Source of the DNA: Candidatus Intricatilinea gracilis
GTDB lineage: Bacteria; Pseudomonadota; Gammaproteobacteria; Burkholderiales; Burkholderiaceae_C
Direction: 5' to 3'
Length of the DNA: 64,000 nucleotides
Assembly: GCA_016702605.1 (NCBI GenBank)
Contig: JADJDQ010000002.1
Coordinates: 145,001-209,000, forward strand
Under the pieces are notes generated by a model. The model ran no database searches. It worked only from the letters and a program-made list of their open reading frames with translations, and was not told the origin of the DNA. The number at the start of each line of letters is the position of its first letter. Position 1 is the stretch's first letter. This document shows positions 7,510-17,100 of the stretch, in pieces. The translations under genes and the position numbers were made by a program.

Positions 7510-9651
7510 ATGACCGGACCCCAGATCGACTCGACCAGCGCCGCACACGACCACAGCCACACCGGCAGCAGCATCCGCCGCCCGATCCGCGAACTGCCCG
7601 ACGAACTGATCAGCCAGATCGCCGCGGGTGAGGTGGTCGAGCGCCCCGCCTCGGTCGTGCGTGAGCTGGTCGACAACGCGCTGGACGCCGGCGCCAGCCA
7701 CATCACCCTGCGCCTGTCGGCCGGTGGTGTACGCCTGATCAGTGTCGAAGACGACGGCGCCGGCATCCCGGCCGACGACCTGGTGCTGGCGCTGCGCCGC
7801 CACGCCACCAGCAAGATCGCCAGCCTGGTCGAACTTGAACAGGTCGCGACGCTGGGGTTTCGCGGTGAAGTCCTGGCCGCCATCTCGTCGATCGCCGAAC
7901 TCAGCCTCACCAGCCGCAGCGCCGACGTCGCCCACGCCACCCGCCTGGACGCCCGCAGCGGTGAGTTGAGCCCGGCGGCCCGCGCCCGCGGCACGACGGT
8001 CGAGGTGCGCGAGTTGTTCTTCGCCACCCCGGCGCGGCGCAAGTTCCTCAAAAGTGACGCCACCGAACTGGCGCATTGCCTCGAAGCGCTGCGCCGCCAT
8101 GCCCTGGCGCGACCCGACGTGGCCTTCACCGTCTGGAACGAAGGCAAACAGGTCGAGCAGTGGCGCGCCGGCTCACCCGACCAACGCTGGGCCGACGTAT
8201 TGGGCGCCGACTTCGTGGCCGCCAGCCGCGCCGTGCAGGCCCAGATCGGCCCGCTGCTCGTGAGCGGCCGGGCAGGACTGCCCGAAGCCGCCCGCAGCCG
8301 CGCCGACCTGCAATACGCCTACGTCAACCAGCGTTTCGTGCGCGACCGCCTGATCGCCCACGGCGTGCGTGCCGCCTACGAAGACGTGCTACACGGCAGC
8401 CGCCAGCCCAGTTATGTGTTGTTCGTCGAGATCGCGCCCGAACGGGTCGATGTCAATGTGCACCCGGCCAAGGTCGAGGTGCGCTTCAGAGACAGCCGAG
8501 AAGTGCATCAGGCCGTGCGACGCGCGGTGGAAAACGCTCTGGCGCCGTCACGCAGCGTGGCAGTGCCCGGCGCATCGGCTGGCAGCACGTTTGCGGCCGA
8601 CCGGACCGGAGACGGCGCGAGCCTGGCCGACGGCCGCGGTACAACATCAGCCGGGGCAGGCAGCTCGACAGGCCATCCCGCGGCACCCCAGCGTTCGACC
8701 AACCTTGCGCCCCCCGCCCCGCCGCGCTGGCAGGCTCTTGCTCCGGCACAAGGCGCCTTGGCACTGCAAACCGCCGCCTGGCTGTACGGCAAACCCGCGG
8801 GCGCTGCAGACGCCCAGAGCAGTGCCTTGGCATCATCGTCTGCATCGACTTCGGCATCTGCATCAGCCGCGTCGTCGCTTTCCACCACCAGCTTTGGCCA
8901 AGCTGCTCTCGACCGTGCAGGCCAGGACTTTGCCCAGGCACAGGCAACGCCCCTGATCGCCAGCGAGCCCAGCCCGCGCTGGTCGCGATCCCCCGCCATC
9001 ACGAGCGAGGCGGCCGACAGCCCCCCCTCGCGCCGCGCTGCCGCAGCCCAAGACGACCCACCGCAGGACTGGCCACTCGGCCGCGCCCTGGCGCAACTGG
9101 CGGGTGTCTACATCCTGGCCGAGAACCGCCAGGGCCTGGTCGTGGTCGACATGCATGCCGCCCACGAACGTATCGTCTACGAGCGACTCAAGGCCGGGGT
9201 GCACCAGCAACGTATCGCTGCGCAGCCGCTGCTCATCCCGCTGACCTTTGCCGCCACACCCACCGAAGTGGCCTTGGCCGAAGCCCACCAGGCCACCCTA
9301 GAAGAACTGGGACTGGACGTGGCGGCCCTCTCGCCCGGCGTGCTGGCGGTGCGCAGCGTGCCAGCAGCGCTGGGTGGCGGCGACGTGGTGGCGCTGACGC
9401 GAGCGGTGCTCGGTGAACTGGCCGACGTCGACGCCAGCCGCCTGGTGCAGCGCGCCCGAGACGACATCCTGGCCACCATGGCCTGCCACGGCGCCGTGCG
9501 GGCGAGCCGCCGCCTGACGCTCGAGGAAATGAACGCGCTGCTGCGCGACATGGAAGCCACCGAACGTGCCGACCTGTGCAACCACGGCCGCCCGACCTGG
9601 CGCCAGGTGACGATGAAGGAACTCGACGCCCTGTTCCTGCGAGGTCGCTGA
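7510..9651 (+). CDS. mutL: DNA mismatch repair protein MutL
   Basis: GHKL ATPase that couples MutS mismatch recognition to strand incision; 713 residues. The N-terminal ATPase carries 'IRELPDELISQIAAGEVVER' and 'ELVDNALDAGA', plus 'GFRGE' (about 117-121). A long disordered linker rich in Ala, Ser and Pro runs from about 350 to 515. The dimerisation/endonuclease domain keeps the metal-site motifs: 'DMHAAHERIVYE' from residue 547 (the DQHAX2EX4E motif with Met for Gln), 'ACH' at 658-660 and 'CNHGRP' from 690. It is therefore probably a nicking MutL, unlike that of E. coli. The first 22 residues are a non-conserved extension. No SD precedes the ATG (see the divergent promoter region). Confidence 0.96.
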   Translation: MTGPQIDSTSAAHDHSHTGSSIRRPIRELPDELISQIAAGEVVERPASVVRELVDNALDAGASHITLRLSAGGVRLISVEDDGAGIPADDLVLALRRHATSKIASLVELEQVATLGFRGEVLAAISSIAELSLTSRSADVAHATRLDARSGELSPAARARGTTVEVRELFFATPARRKFLKSDATELAHCLEALRRHALARPDVAFTVWNEGKQVEQWRAGSPDQRWADVLGADFVAASRAVQAQIGPLLVSGRAGLPEAARSRADLQYAYVNQRFVRDRLIAHGVRAAYEDVLHGSRQPSYVLFVEIAPERVDVNVHPAKVEVRFRDSREVHQAVRRAVENALAPSRSVAVPGASAGSTFAADRTGDGASLADGRGTTSAGAGSSTGHPAAPQRSTNLAPPAPPRWQALAPAQGALALQTAAWLYGKPAGAADAQSSALASSSASTSASASAASSLSTTSFGQAALDRAGQDFAQAQATPLIASEPSPRWSRSPAITSEAADSPPSRRAAAAQDDPPQDWPLGRALAQLAGVYILAENRQGLVVVDMHAAHERIVYERLKAGVHQQRIAAQPLLIPLTFAATPTEVALAEAHQATLEELGLDVAALSPGVLAVRSVPAALGGGDVVALTRAVLGELADVDASRLVQRARDDILATMACHGAVRASRRLTLEEMNALLRDMEATERADLCNHGRPTWRQVTMKELDALFLRGR

Positions 9652-9844
9652 CCCACCGTCGCCCGGCCGGTTAGCGAGCACTCACGTAACGTAGCGGCCT
9701 GCGCCGGACCCAAGGCCCGGCCACGCCTGGACGCGCCCGTCCGCGGCGCCGGCAATGTGTGCAAAGGTGGTGCTTTTCGAACGATCGGCCCCCTCGAGCG
9801 AACCGGATGATGGTGTCCGACACACCTCATCAGGAGTTCAAGTT

Positions 9845-10996
9845 GTGAACAAGGTCGATGGACCCAAGGCCCTGCTGATTGCCCCGATCGTGCTGGGCTC
9901 GGCAGGAGCGGTCGCCGCGCTGGTCAACAGCCGGGTGACCTGGCTGGGCGTGGCGCTGGCCATTGCATTGATCGTGGCAGGTGCGGCCATCGGCTGGTGG
10001 CAACTATCGCTGCAGGCTGCCGTGACCCGTTCGGTCAGCCATTACCTCGAAGGTGAGGAGAAGTTCAGCGCCCGTGTCGCACCGATCTGGAGCGGCCACA
10101 TCGAGGTATCGCGTGATCAGATGGAAACGGCCGTGTCCGCGCTGACACGCCAGTTCTCGGGCATCGTCGACAAACTCGACAGCGCGGTCCAGGCCGCCGG
10201 CCTGAGCAATGCCACCATGTCCGACAACAACAACGGCCTGGCGGCGGTGTTCAACCGCAGCGAACATGAACTTGGTGTGGTGATCGCGGCACAAAAGGCC
10301 GCCCACCAGAGCATGGAAAACACCCTGAGCAATGTGCAGGGACTGAGCCGTTTTGTCACCGAACTCAAGGACATGGCCGCCGAAGTGGCCAAACTGGCGC
10401 AACAGACAAATTTGCTGGCCCTCAATGCCGCCATCGAGGCGGCGCGTTTCGGTGAACAGGGGCGCGGTTTCGCGATTGTCGCCAAGGAATTCAAGATGTT
10501 GTCGCAGCTGTCCGGCGAAACCGGCCAGCGCATCGATGCCAAGGTGGCCGTGATCAACACCGCGATTCTCGACGCGTGTGCCGTCGTGCGGGAACTGGTG
10601 AAACAGGGCGACGGCTCGATGGCCACCGCACAAACCTGTGTGGGACGTGTCCTGGGCGAGTTCAAGGACATTACCGACAACCTGCTGCAGTCGAGCACGC
10701 AGCTCAAGGACGAAAGTATCGGCATCAAGTCGGAAATCAGCGAAGCACTTGTCCAGCTGCAGTTCCAGGATCGCATCAGTCAGATCATGAATCACGTCAA
10801 GGACAACATCGAACGGCTCCCGGCGTATGTGCGCGAACACGGTGATGAATATGCGCTGAGCGGCAAGCTGCTGCCGCTCGATGCCGAAGCGTTGCTCACC
10901 GAACTGAAGGAAAACTACGCCATGAAGGATCAACACGTGGTCCACGAAGGCGCTCGGGTGACCAAGGCAGCCGAGACCGAAATCACCTTCTTCTAG
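9845..10996 (+). CDS. Methyl-accepting chemotaxis protein without periplasmic sensor domain
   Basis: First gene of the chemosensory cluster; 383 residues. Two closely spaced hydrophobic helices (about residues 8-25 and 31-52) are joined by a few residues, so there is no periplasmic ligand domain and no clear HAMP. The signalling hairpin is intact, with tip 'LAQQTNLLALNAAIEAARFG' near residues 184-203 and the 'QLQFQDRISQIMNHV' segment near 300. It probably senses membrane or cytoplasmic state, or relays signals from partners. The start is a GTG at 9845, with AGGAG 8 nt upstream. An upstream in-frame ATG at 9755 has no such site. cheY follows after 10 nt. Confidence 0.88.
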   Translation: MNKVDGPKALLIAPIVLGSAGAVAALVNSRVTWLGVALAIALIVAGAAIGWWQLSLQAAVTRSVSHYLEGEEKFSARVAPIWSGHIEVSRDQMETAVSALTRQFSGIVDKLDSAVQAAGLSNATMSDNNNGLAAVFNRSEHELGVVIAAQKAAHQSMENTLSNVQGLSRFVTELKDMAAEVAKLAQQTNLLALNAAIEAARFGEQGRGFAIVAKEFKMLSQLSGETGQRIDAKVAVINTAILDACAVVRELVKQGDGSMATAQTCVGRVLGEFKDITDNLLQSSTQLKDESIGIKSEISEALVQLQFQDRISQIMNHVKDNIERLPAYVREHGDEYALSGKLLPLDAEALLTELKENYAMKDQHVVHEGARVTKAAETEITFF

Positions 10997-11006
10997 GAAT
11001 ATCAAC

Positions 11007-11375
11007 GTGGCCAAGACCATCATGATCGTCGACGACTCGACCTCGATGCGCGAAGTTGTCGGTATCGCCCTGAAAAGCGCTGGTTATGCCGTACTGGAAG
11101 GGCGCGACGGCAAGGATGCACTCACCAAACTTACCGGTCAGAAAATTCATCTGATCATCAGCGACGTGAACATGCCGAATATGGATGGCATCAGTTTCGT
11201 GAAAGCCGTCAAACAATTGCCGAACTACAAGTTCACCCCGATCATCATGCTCACGACCGAGTCGGAAGAGGCCAAGAAACGCGAAGGCCAGGCCGCCGGC
11301 GCCAAGGCCTGGGTGACCAAACCATTTCAGCCGGCGCATCTGCTGCTGGCGGTACAAAAACTCTGCCTGCCCTGA
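11007..11375 (+). CDS. cheY: CheY-like single-domain response regulator
   Basis: Receiver domain only, 122 residues, phosphorylated by CheA. The acidic pocket D9/D10, the phospho-acceptor D53 ('IISDVNMPNMDG'), T83/T84 and K105 ('VTKPF') are all present, so it should be functional. It starts with GTG at 11007, 10 nt after the receptor gene. It belongs to the operon through cheB. Whether the output is a flagellar motor, pili or another system cannot be told here because no motility genes are in the window. Confidence 0.93.
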   Translation: MAKTIMIVDDSTSMREVVGIALKSAGYAVLEGRDGKDALTKLTGQKIHLIISDVNMPNMDGISFVKAVKQLPNYKFTPIIMLTTESEEAKKREGQAAGAKAWVTKPFQPAHLLLAVQKLCLP

Positions 11376-11418
11376 TCGGGCAGCAGGCGGCCGGTTCATA
11401 CGCCAACGAAAGTCTTTC

Positions 11419-11751
11419 ATGACTTCGAGAAAAAAAACTACCGGCGCAGCCCCCCCGCTGCGCCTGACGGGTGAGTTGACGATATTCAGGGCAGCGGAAC
11501 TCAAGCAGTTGATCCTGGCATGCCCGCCGCCGGTCGAGATCGACCTGGCCGGTGTCACCGACATCGACACGGCAGGCCTGCAGTTGCTGCTGCTGGCCAA
11601 ACAGACGGCCGTCGCCGACAAACGCGAACTACGCCTGGTGGCGCACAGCGCGGCCGTGACCGAATTGTTCGAACTGCTCCATGTAGCGGCCCATTTCGGC
11701 GATCCGATGGTGGTCGACGCGCCCACGCGGCAGTCCGCCAACCACCACTGA
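11419..11751 (+). CDS. STAS-domain protein in chemosensory operon
   Basis: Small cytoplasmic protein (110 residues) with a STAS fold of the anti-sigma-factor-antagonist type: 'LRLTGELTIFRAAELKQLI' followed by 'PPPVEIDLAGVTDIDTAGLQLLLLAKQTA'. Ser/Thr sites near 'DIDTAGLQ' (Thr56) match the usual phosphorylation loop. STAS proteins of this size accompany CheA in many proteobacterial chemosensory operons, where their role is often unknown. It lies between cheY and cheA, 37 nt before cheA. An alternative name in databases would be an anti-sigma factor antagonist or a lipid-asymmetry MlaB-like protein; the operon context argues against the latter. Confidence 0.8.
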   Translation: MTSRKKTTGAAPPLRLTGELTIFRAAELKQLILACPPPVEIDLAGVTDIDTAGLQLLLLAKQTAVADKRELRLVAHSAAVTELFELLHVAAHFGDPMVVDAPTRQSANHH

Positions 11752-11788
11752 CAGGCATCGTCCGCCACGAGTTGCCACGAGAATCAAC

Positions 11789-13957
11789 ATGAATATCGAT
11801 CAGGCTCTGCACACCTTCATCGCCGAAAGCCGTGAATTGCTGGCGGACATGGAAGCAGCCCTGCTCGCGGTGGAGCAGACCGACGAGCGTGGTGAATTGC
11901 TCAATGCCATATTCAGGGCGGCACACACCATCAAGGGGTCGGCCGGTCTGTTCAATCTCGAGCATATCGTCGCCTTCACCCATGTGGTCGAAAGTGTGCT
12001 CGACCGCGTGCGTGCCGGAAAACTCTCGATCGACGATACCCTGGTGGCGCTGCTGCTGCGTTGCCGCGACCATGTGTCGGCACTGATCGACGCACTGGAC
12101 GCCGATCCGACCAAGGTGGATGAGGCCGTGCTGGCCCAGGGTGCACCCCTGCTTGCCGAACTGCGCGACTATCTGGGGACCACACCAGCCGCCGCACTGC
12201 CGGTGCAGACAACTATCGGCAGCCCAGTCGACCCGGTGACCCGCATCACCCCGGACGGCGCCAGCACCAATCATTGGCATATCTCGCTGCGTTTCGGCCC
12301 GAACGTGCTGAAGGATGGCCTCGATCCACTGTCGTTCATCCGGTATCTCGAAACCATCGGCCATGTGGCCGGCGCCGCGATATTGACAGACACCTTGCCT
12401 GCGGCGGCCGACATGGACCCCGAGACCTGTTATCTCGGGTTCGAGCTGGCATTTTCCAGCCAGGCCGACAAGGCCACCATCGAAAGTGTCTTCGAGTTTG
12501 TGCGGGCAGACTGCAAGCTGCGTATCCTGCCGCCACACAGCCTGGTGTCGGAGTATGTCGATCTGATTTCTCAGCAGGACAACCCGGCGCGTCTGGGAGA
12601 GATGCTGGTGAGTTGTGGCACGCTCACCAAGAAAGAACTCGACAACGCCATTCAGATCCAGACGACCAGCCCCGACAAACTCATCGGCAACATCCTGGTC
12701 GACGAAGGCTCGGTGCGACCCGAGGTGGTCGACGCCGCGCTTGCCAAACAAAAGCAGGTGCGCGAGAGCAGCGCGCAGGAAAGCCGCTCGATCCGGGTCG
12801 ACGCCGACAAACTCGACCAGCTGATCAATCTGGTCGGTGAACTCATCATTGCCGGCGCCAACGTCAATCAGATTGCGCACCGGGCACGATTCACCGAACT
12901 GCAGGAGAGCACCTCCAAACTCACCATGCTGGTCGAAGAGGTGCGCGACAGTGCACTGCAATTACGCATGGTGCGTATCGGCGCCACCTTCAGCCGGTTC
13001 CAGCGCGTGGTGCACGACGTCTCGCGCGAACTGGGCAAGGACATCAATCTGGTCATCCAGGGTGAAGACACCGAACTCGACAAGACGGTGGTCGAAAAGA
13101 TCGGCGACCCGCTGATGCACCTGGTGCGCAACGCCATGGACCACGGGATCGAATCGGCCGAGCAGCGCGCCGCCAGCGGCAAACCGGTGCGTGGCACGCT
13201 CGAGCTCAACGCCTTTCATGATTCGGGCAGCATCGTCATCACCGTGAAGGACGACGGTGGCGGCCTCAAGCGCGACCGCATCCTGGCCAAGGCGCGTGAA
13301 CGGGGCCTCGCCGACCATGACCACGCACTCAGCGACAGCGAGGTCTACAGCCTGATCTTCGAGCCGGGATTTTCGACCGCCGAGCAGGTCACCAATCTGT
13401 CGGGCCGGGGTGTCGGGCTCGATGTGGTCAAACGCAACATCACGGCGCTGCGTGGCACGGTCGAACTGAGCAGCGCGGCAGGGGTGGGCACCACCGTCAC
13501 GGTGCGCCTGCCGCTCACACTGGCCATCATCGACGGTTTCCTGGTCGAGGCAGCCAGGTCGGTGTTCGCTATTCCACTGGACATGATCGAGGAGTGCATC
13601 GCCTACTCGGCCGAGCCCGGTCACAACTACACCAACCTGCGCGGCGAGGTGTTGCCGTTCATCCGCCTGCGCGACACCTTGCGCCTGCACGGCACATCGG
13701 CGCGCAGCCAGAACATCGTGGTGCTCAAACACGGTGATCAACGCGCCGGCCTGGTGGTCGACCGCCTGCTGGGCGAATTCCAGACCGTCATCAAGCCACT
13801 CGACGCGATGTTCGCCAACGTCAAGTGCATCAGCGGCTCGACCATTCTGGGCAGCGGCGAAGTCGCGCTCATCCTGGACGTGCCGGCGCTGGTACAACGC
13901 GCCATCCAGAGCGAAAGGAAGCAAGGCCAGCTCGAGCGCGCACTGGAGCCGGCATGA
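11789..13957 (+). CDS. cheA: Chemotaxis histidine kinase CheA with MshEN-like insert
   Basis: Central kinase of the array, 722 residues. P1 Hpt domain 1-105 with phospho-His46 ('AAHTIKGSAG'). A P2-like docking region at about 162-250 begins 'HWHISLRFGPNVLKDGLDP'. Two tandem RLG-type motifs (268-291 and 298-321, period 30) resemble the MshEN nucleotide-binding motif. P3 dimerisation at about 338-405. P4 ATPase has the N box 'HLVRNAMDHG' (444-453), 'DDGGGL' and 'GRGVGLDVV'. P5 CheW-like regulatory domain at about 577-705. All kinase motifs are intact. The RLG insert is the odd feature, because the neighbouring GspE-like protein carries the same kind of repeat. Confidence 0.95.
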   Translation: MNIDQALHTFIAESRELLADMEAALLAVEQTDERGELLNAIFRAAHTIKGSAGLFNLEHIVAFTHVVESVLDRVRAGKLSIDDTLVALLLRCRDHVSALIDALDADPTKVDEAVLAQGAPLLAELRDYLGTTPAAALPVQTTIGSPVDPVTRITPDGASTNHWHISLRFGPNVLKDGLDPLSFIRYLETIGHVAGAAILTDTLPAAADMDPETCYLGFELAFSSQADKATIESVFEFVRADCKLRILPPHSLVSEYVDLISQQDNPARLGEMLVSCGTLTKKELDNAIQIQTTSPDKLIGNILVDEGSVRPEVVDAALAKQKQVRESSAQESRSIRVDADKLDQLINLVGELIIAGANVNQIAHRARFTELQESTSKLTMLVEEVRDSALQLRMVRIGATFSRFQRVVHDVSRELGKDINLVIQGEDTELDKTVVEKIGDPLMHLVRNAMDHGIESAEQRAASGKPVRGTLELNAFHDSGSIVITVKDDGGGLKRDRILAKARERGLADHDHALSDSEVYSLIFEPGFSTAEQVTNLSGRGVGLDVVKRNITALRGTVELSSAAGVGTTVTVRLPLTLAIIDGFLVEAARSVFAIPLDMIEECIAYSAEPGHNYTNLRGEVLPFIRLRDTLRLHGTSARSQNIVVLKHGDQRAGLVVDRLLGEFQTVIKPLDAMFANVKCISGSTILGSGEVALILDVPALVQRAIQSERKQGQLERALEPA

Positions 13958-14178
13958 CCCCCCCGCAGTCCATCCGCCCTTGCCACGGCAACGGCAACGG
14001 TATCGCGACACCGCTCGTGCCATCGCCCTCGGCGCTGGAAAGCAAGCCGCCAGCCTGTCGCACACGGCCGGAGCGCCGCTGCGAAGACCCGCCTGCCCGG
14101 CCCGCCCAGGCTCTCCAGTCATTGCGCCGACAACCGTAGCTCGACGCCCCTCGAACCACTCCATCAGGGAGTCATCCC
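13958..14178. other. Intergenic region between cheA and receptor gene
   Basis: This 221-nt gap within the chemosensory cluster holds a short open frame of 61 codons from 13954. Its composition is Pro/Arg/Ser-rich, it resembles no family I know, and it is probably not a gene. A ribosome-binding site for the next receptor ('tcagggag', about 10 nt before its ATG) is visible. No terminator was seen, so read-through from cheA is likely. Confidence 0.4.
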
Positions 14179-17100
14179 ATGTTCAAGAATCTCAAGATCG
14201 GTGCCCGCCTGGGTCTGGGCTTCGGCCTGGCCGTGCTGATCCTCGTCCTGGTTGCCGGCATCAGCGTGTTGCGCGTCGGCGAGTTGCACGACGACGTGAC
14301 CGGCCTGGTCAAGGACAAGAACGTCAAGACCAAGCTCGCCAACGACATCATCGACAACATCAACCAGGTGGGTCGCTCGCACCGCAACATCCTGATCCTC
14401 AAGTCCGACGACACCGTCCGCATCGAAATGCAGAAGGTCCTCGACGCCCGCAAGCGCGTGGGTGAGGAATTCGCCGCGCTGGATAAGTTCAGCTATGGCG
14501 ACAAGGGCAACACATTGCTCGATGGTGCCAAGTCGACACGCAAGACCTATGTCGATGCCTCGCTGCACCTCGAGGATCAGATCAAGTCCAAGCAGTGGGA
14601 CGAGGCGATCAAGTATTTCGGCAGCGACTACCGTCCGGCCTTCACGAGTTATTCGAAGTCTGTCGGCGCGTTCATCGACTACCAGACCGAACTGGCCGAA
14701 CAGACTGGTGCCGAAGCCTCGGCACTGGCCATTTCGACGCGCAACCTGGTGCTTGCATTGGCGATCGCAGGCGCCCTGATCAGCATCATGATGGCCCTGG
14801 TCATCACCAGGTCGATCACCCGCCCGGTCAACCAGGTGATGGACGCCGCCAACAAGATGGCCAAGGGTGACTTCAAGTTCACGCTCAGCTCCGATGCCAA
14901 CGACGAAGTCGGTGAGGTGGTGCGCGCGGTCGAGGCCGTGCAGCGCTCGGTGCGCCGCCTGGTCGACGATGCAGCTGCCTTGAGCAAAGCGGCCGTCGAA
15001 GGCAAGCTGGCCACACGGGCCGATGCCAGCAAGCATGAAGGCGACTACCAGGTGGTGGTCAAGGGCGTGAACGACACGCTGGACGCCGTCATCGGCCCGC
15101 TCAACGTGTCGGCCCGCTACGTCGACGACATCGCGCGCGGCGCCATTCCGGCCAAGATCACCGACAGCTACAACGGCGACTTCAACACCATCAAGAGCAA
15201 CCTCAACACCTGCATCGACTCACTCAACGGCCTGATCGCCGAGATGAACAGCATGTCGTCGCAGCACGACGCCGGCGAGATCGATGCCCGCATCAACGAA
15301 GCGCGATTCCAGGGCGCCTACGCCGCCATGGCCAAGGGCGTCAACGACATGGTCTTCGGCCACATTGCGGTCAAGAAGAAGGCCATGGCCTGCGTCAAGG
15401 AGTTCGGCGAAGGCAACTTCGACGCGCCACTGGAGCGTTTCCCGGGCAAGAAGGTCTTCATCAACGACACGATCGAGCAGGTGCGCGGCAACATCAAGGC
15501 CGTGCATGCCGATACAGCGATCCTGATCCGCGCCGCAGCGGCTGGTGAACTCGGCACCCGCGCCGATGCCAGCAAGTACAAGGGCGGCTGGAAGGACCTG
15601 GTGCAAGGCGTCAACGACACCATCACCAACATCGTCGACCCGCTCAACGTGACGGCCGACTATGTCGACAAGGTCGCCAAGGGTGTGATCCCGCCGGCCA
15701 TCACGACCGAATACCGCGGCCAGTACAACGTCATCAAGAACAACCTGAACAACATGGTCAAGATGATGAACGACCTGCTCGCGCAGACCGACATCATCAT
15801 CAAGGGTGCAGCCGATGGCGAACTCGACAAACGGGCCAACGCCGACCTGTTCGTGGGTGGCTGGAACCAGCTGGTCAAGGGTGTGAACGAGACGGTGACC
15901 AACATCGTCAATCCGCTCAACGTGACGGCCGACTATGTGGACCGCATCGCCAAGGGCGACATCCCACCGCCCATCACCACCATCTACAAGGGCCAATACA
16001 ACGTCATCAAGAGCAACCTGAACGCCTGCATCGAGGCCACCAACCAGCAGGCCAATGCGGCCCAGGCCATTTCGCAGGGCGACATGTCGACCGTGATCAA
16101 GGTGCGCTCCGAGAACGACAAGCTGGCCAAGGCGCTCATCGACGTCAACAAGGCGGTGAGTTCGCTGGTGAACGATGCCAACACCTTGTCCAAGGCCACG
16201 GTGGACGGCAAGCTCGACGCCCGCGCCGATGTCACCCGCCACCAGGGTGACTACCGCAAGGTGGTCGAGGGTCTGAACGACGTGATGGTGGCCGTCAACA
16301 CGCCGGTGCAGGAGTTGCGCGACGTGCTCGGCGGCATGCAGGACGGCGACCTCACCGTCGCCATGCGCAAGAACTACGACGGCACCTGGGACGAACTCAA
16401 GGGCGCCGTGAACGCCACGCTCAAGAAGCTCTCGCAGGTGGTGACCGACGTGAATGCCGGCGCGCAGGCCCTGGCCAGTGCGTCCGAAGAGGTCAGCGCC
16501 ACGGCGCAGTCACTCTCGCAGGCCGCCAGCGAACAGGCTGCCGGTGTCGAGGAAACCAGCGCCTCGATCGAGCAGATGACCTCGTCGATCGCACAGAACA
16601 CCGAAAACGCCAAGGTCACCGAAGCCATGGCCAGCAAGGCCGCACAGGACGCTGCCGACGGCGGCACCTCGGTGGACGCCACGGTCAAGGCGATGAAGGA
16701 GATCGCCAAGAAGATCGGCATCATCGACGACATCGCGGCGCAGACCAATCTGCTGGCACTCAATGCAGCCATCGAGGCAGCACGTGCAGGTGAACACGGC
16801 AAGGGCTTCGCGGTGGTGGCGGCCGAGGTGCGAAAGCTGGCCGAACGCAGCCAGGTCGCCGCGCAGGAGATCGGCGAAGTGGCCAGCAGCAGCGTCGACC
16901 TGGCCGAGAAGGCCGGCAAGTTGCTCGAGCAGATCGTGCCGGCCATCCGCAAGACGTCGGATCTGGTGCAGGAAATCGCTGCGGCGTCGAACGAACAATC
17001 GTCGGGTGTGGGTCAGATCAACTCGGCGGTGAGCCAGCTCAACCAGACGACGCAGCAGAACGCGTCGAGCTCGGAGGAACTGGCTGCCACCTCCGAAGAG

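Noticed and set aside
13825..14139. Small open frame after cheA
   Set aside because: No ribosome-binding site, Pro/Arg-rich composition and overlap with the cheA 3' end; nothing supports a gene.
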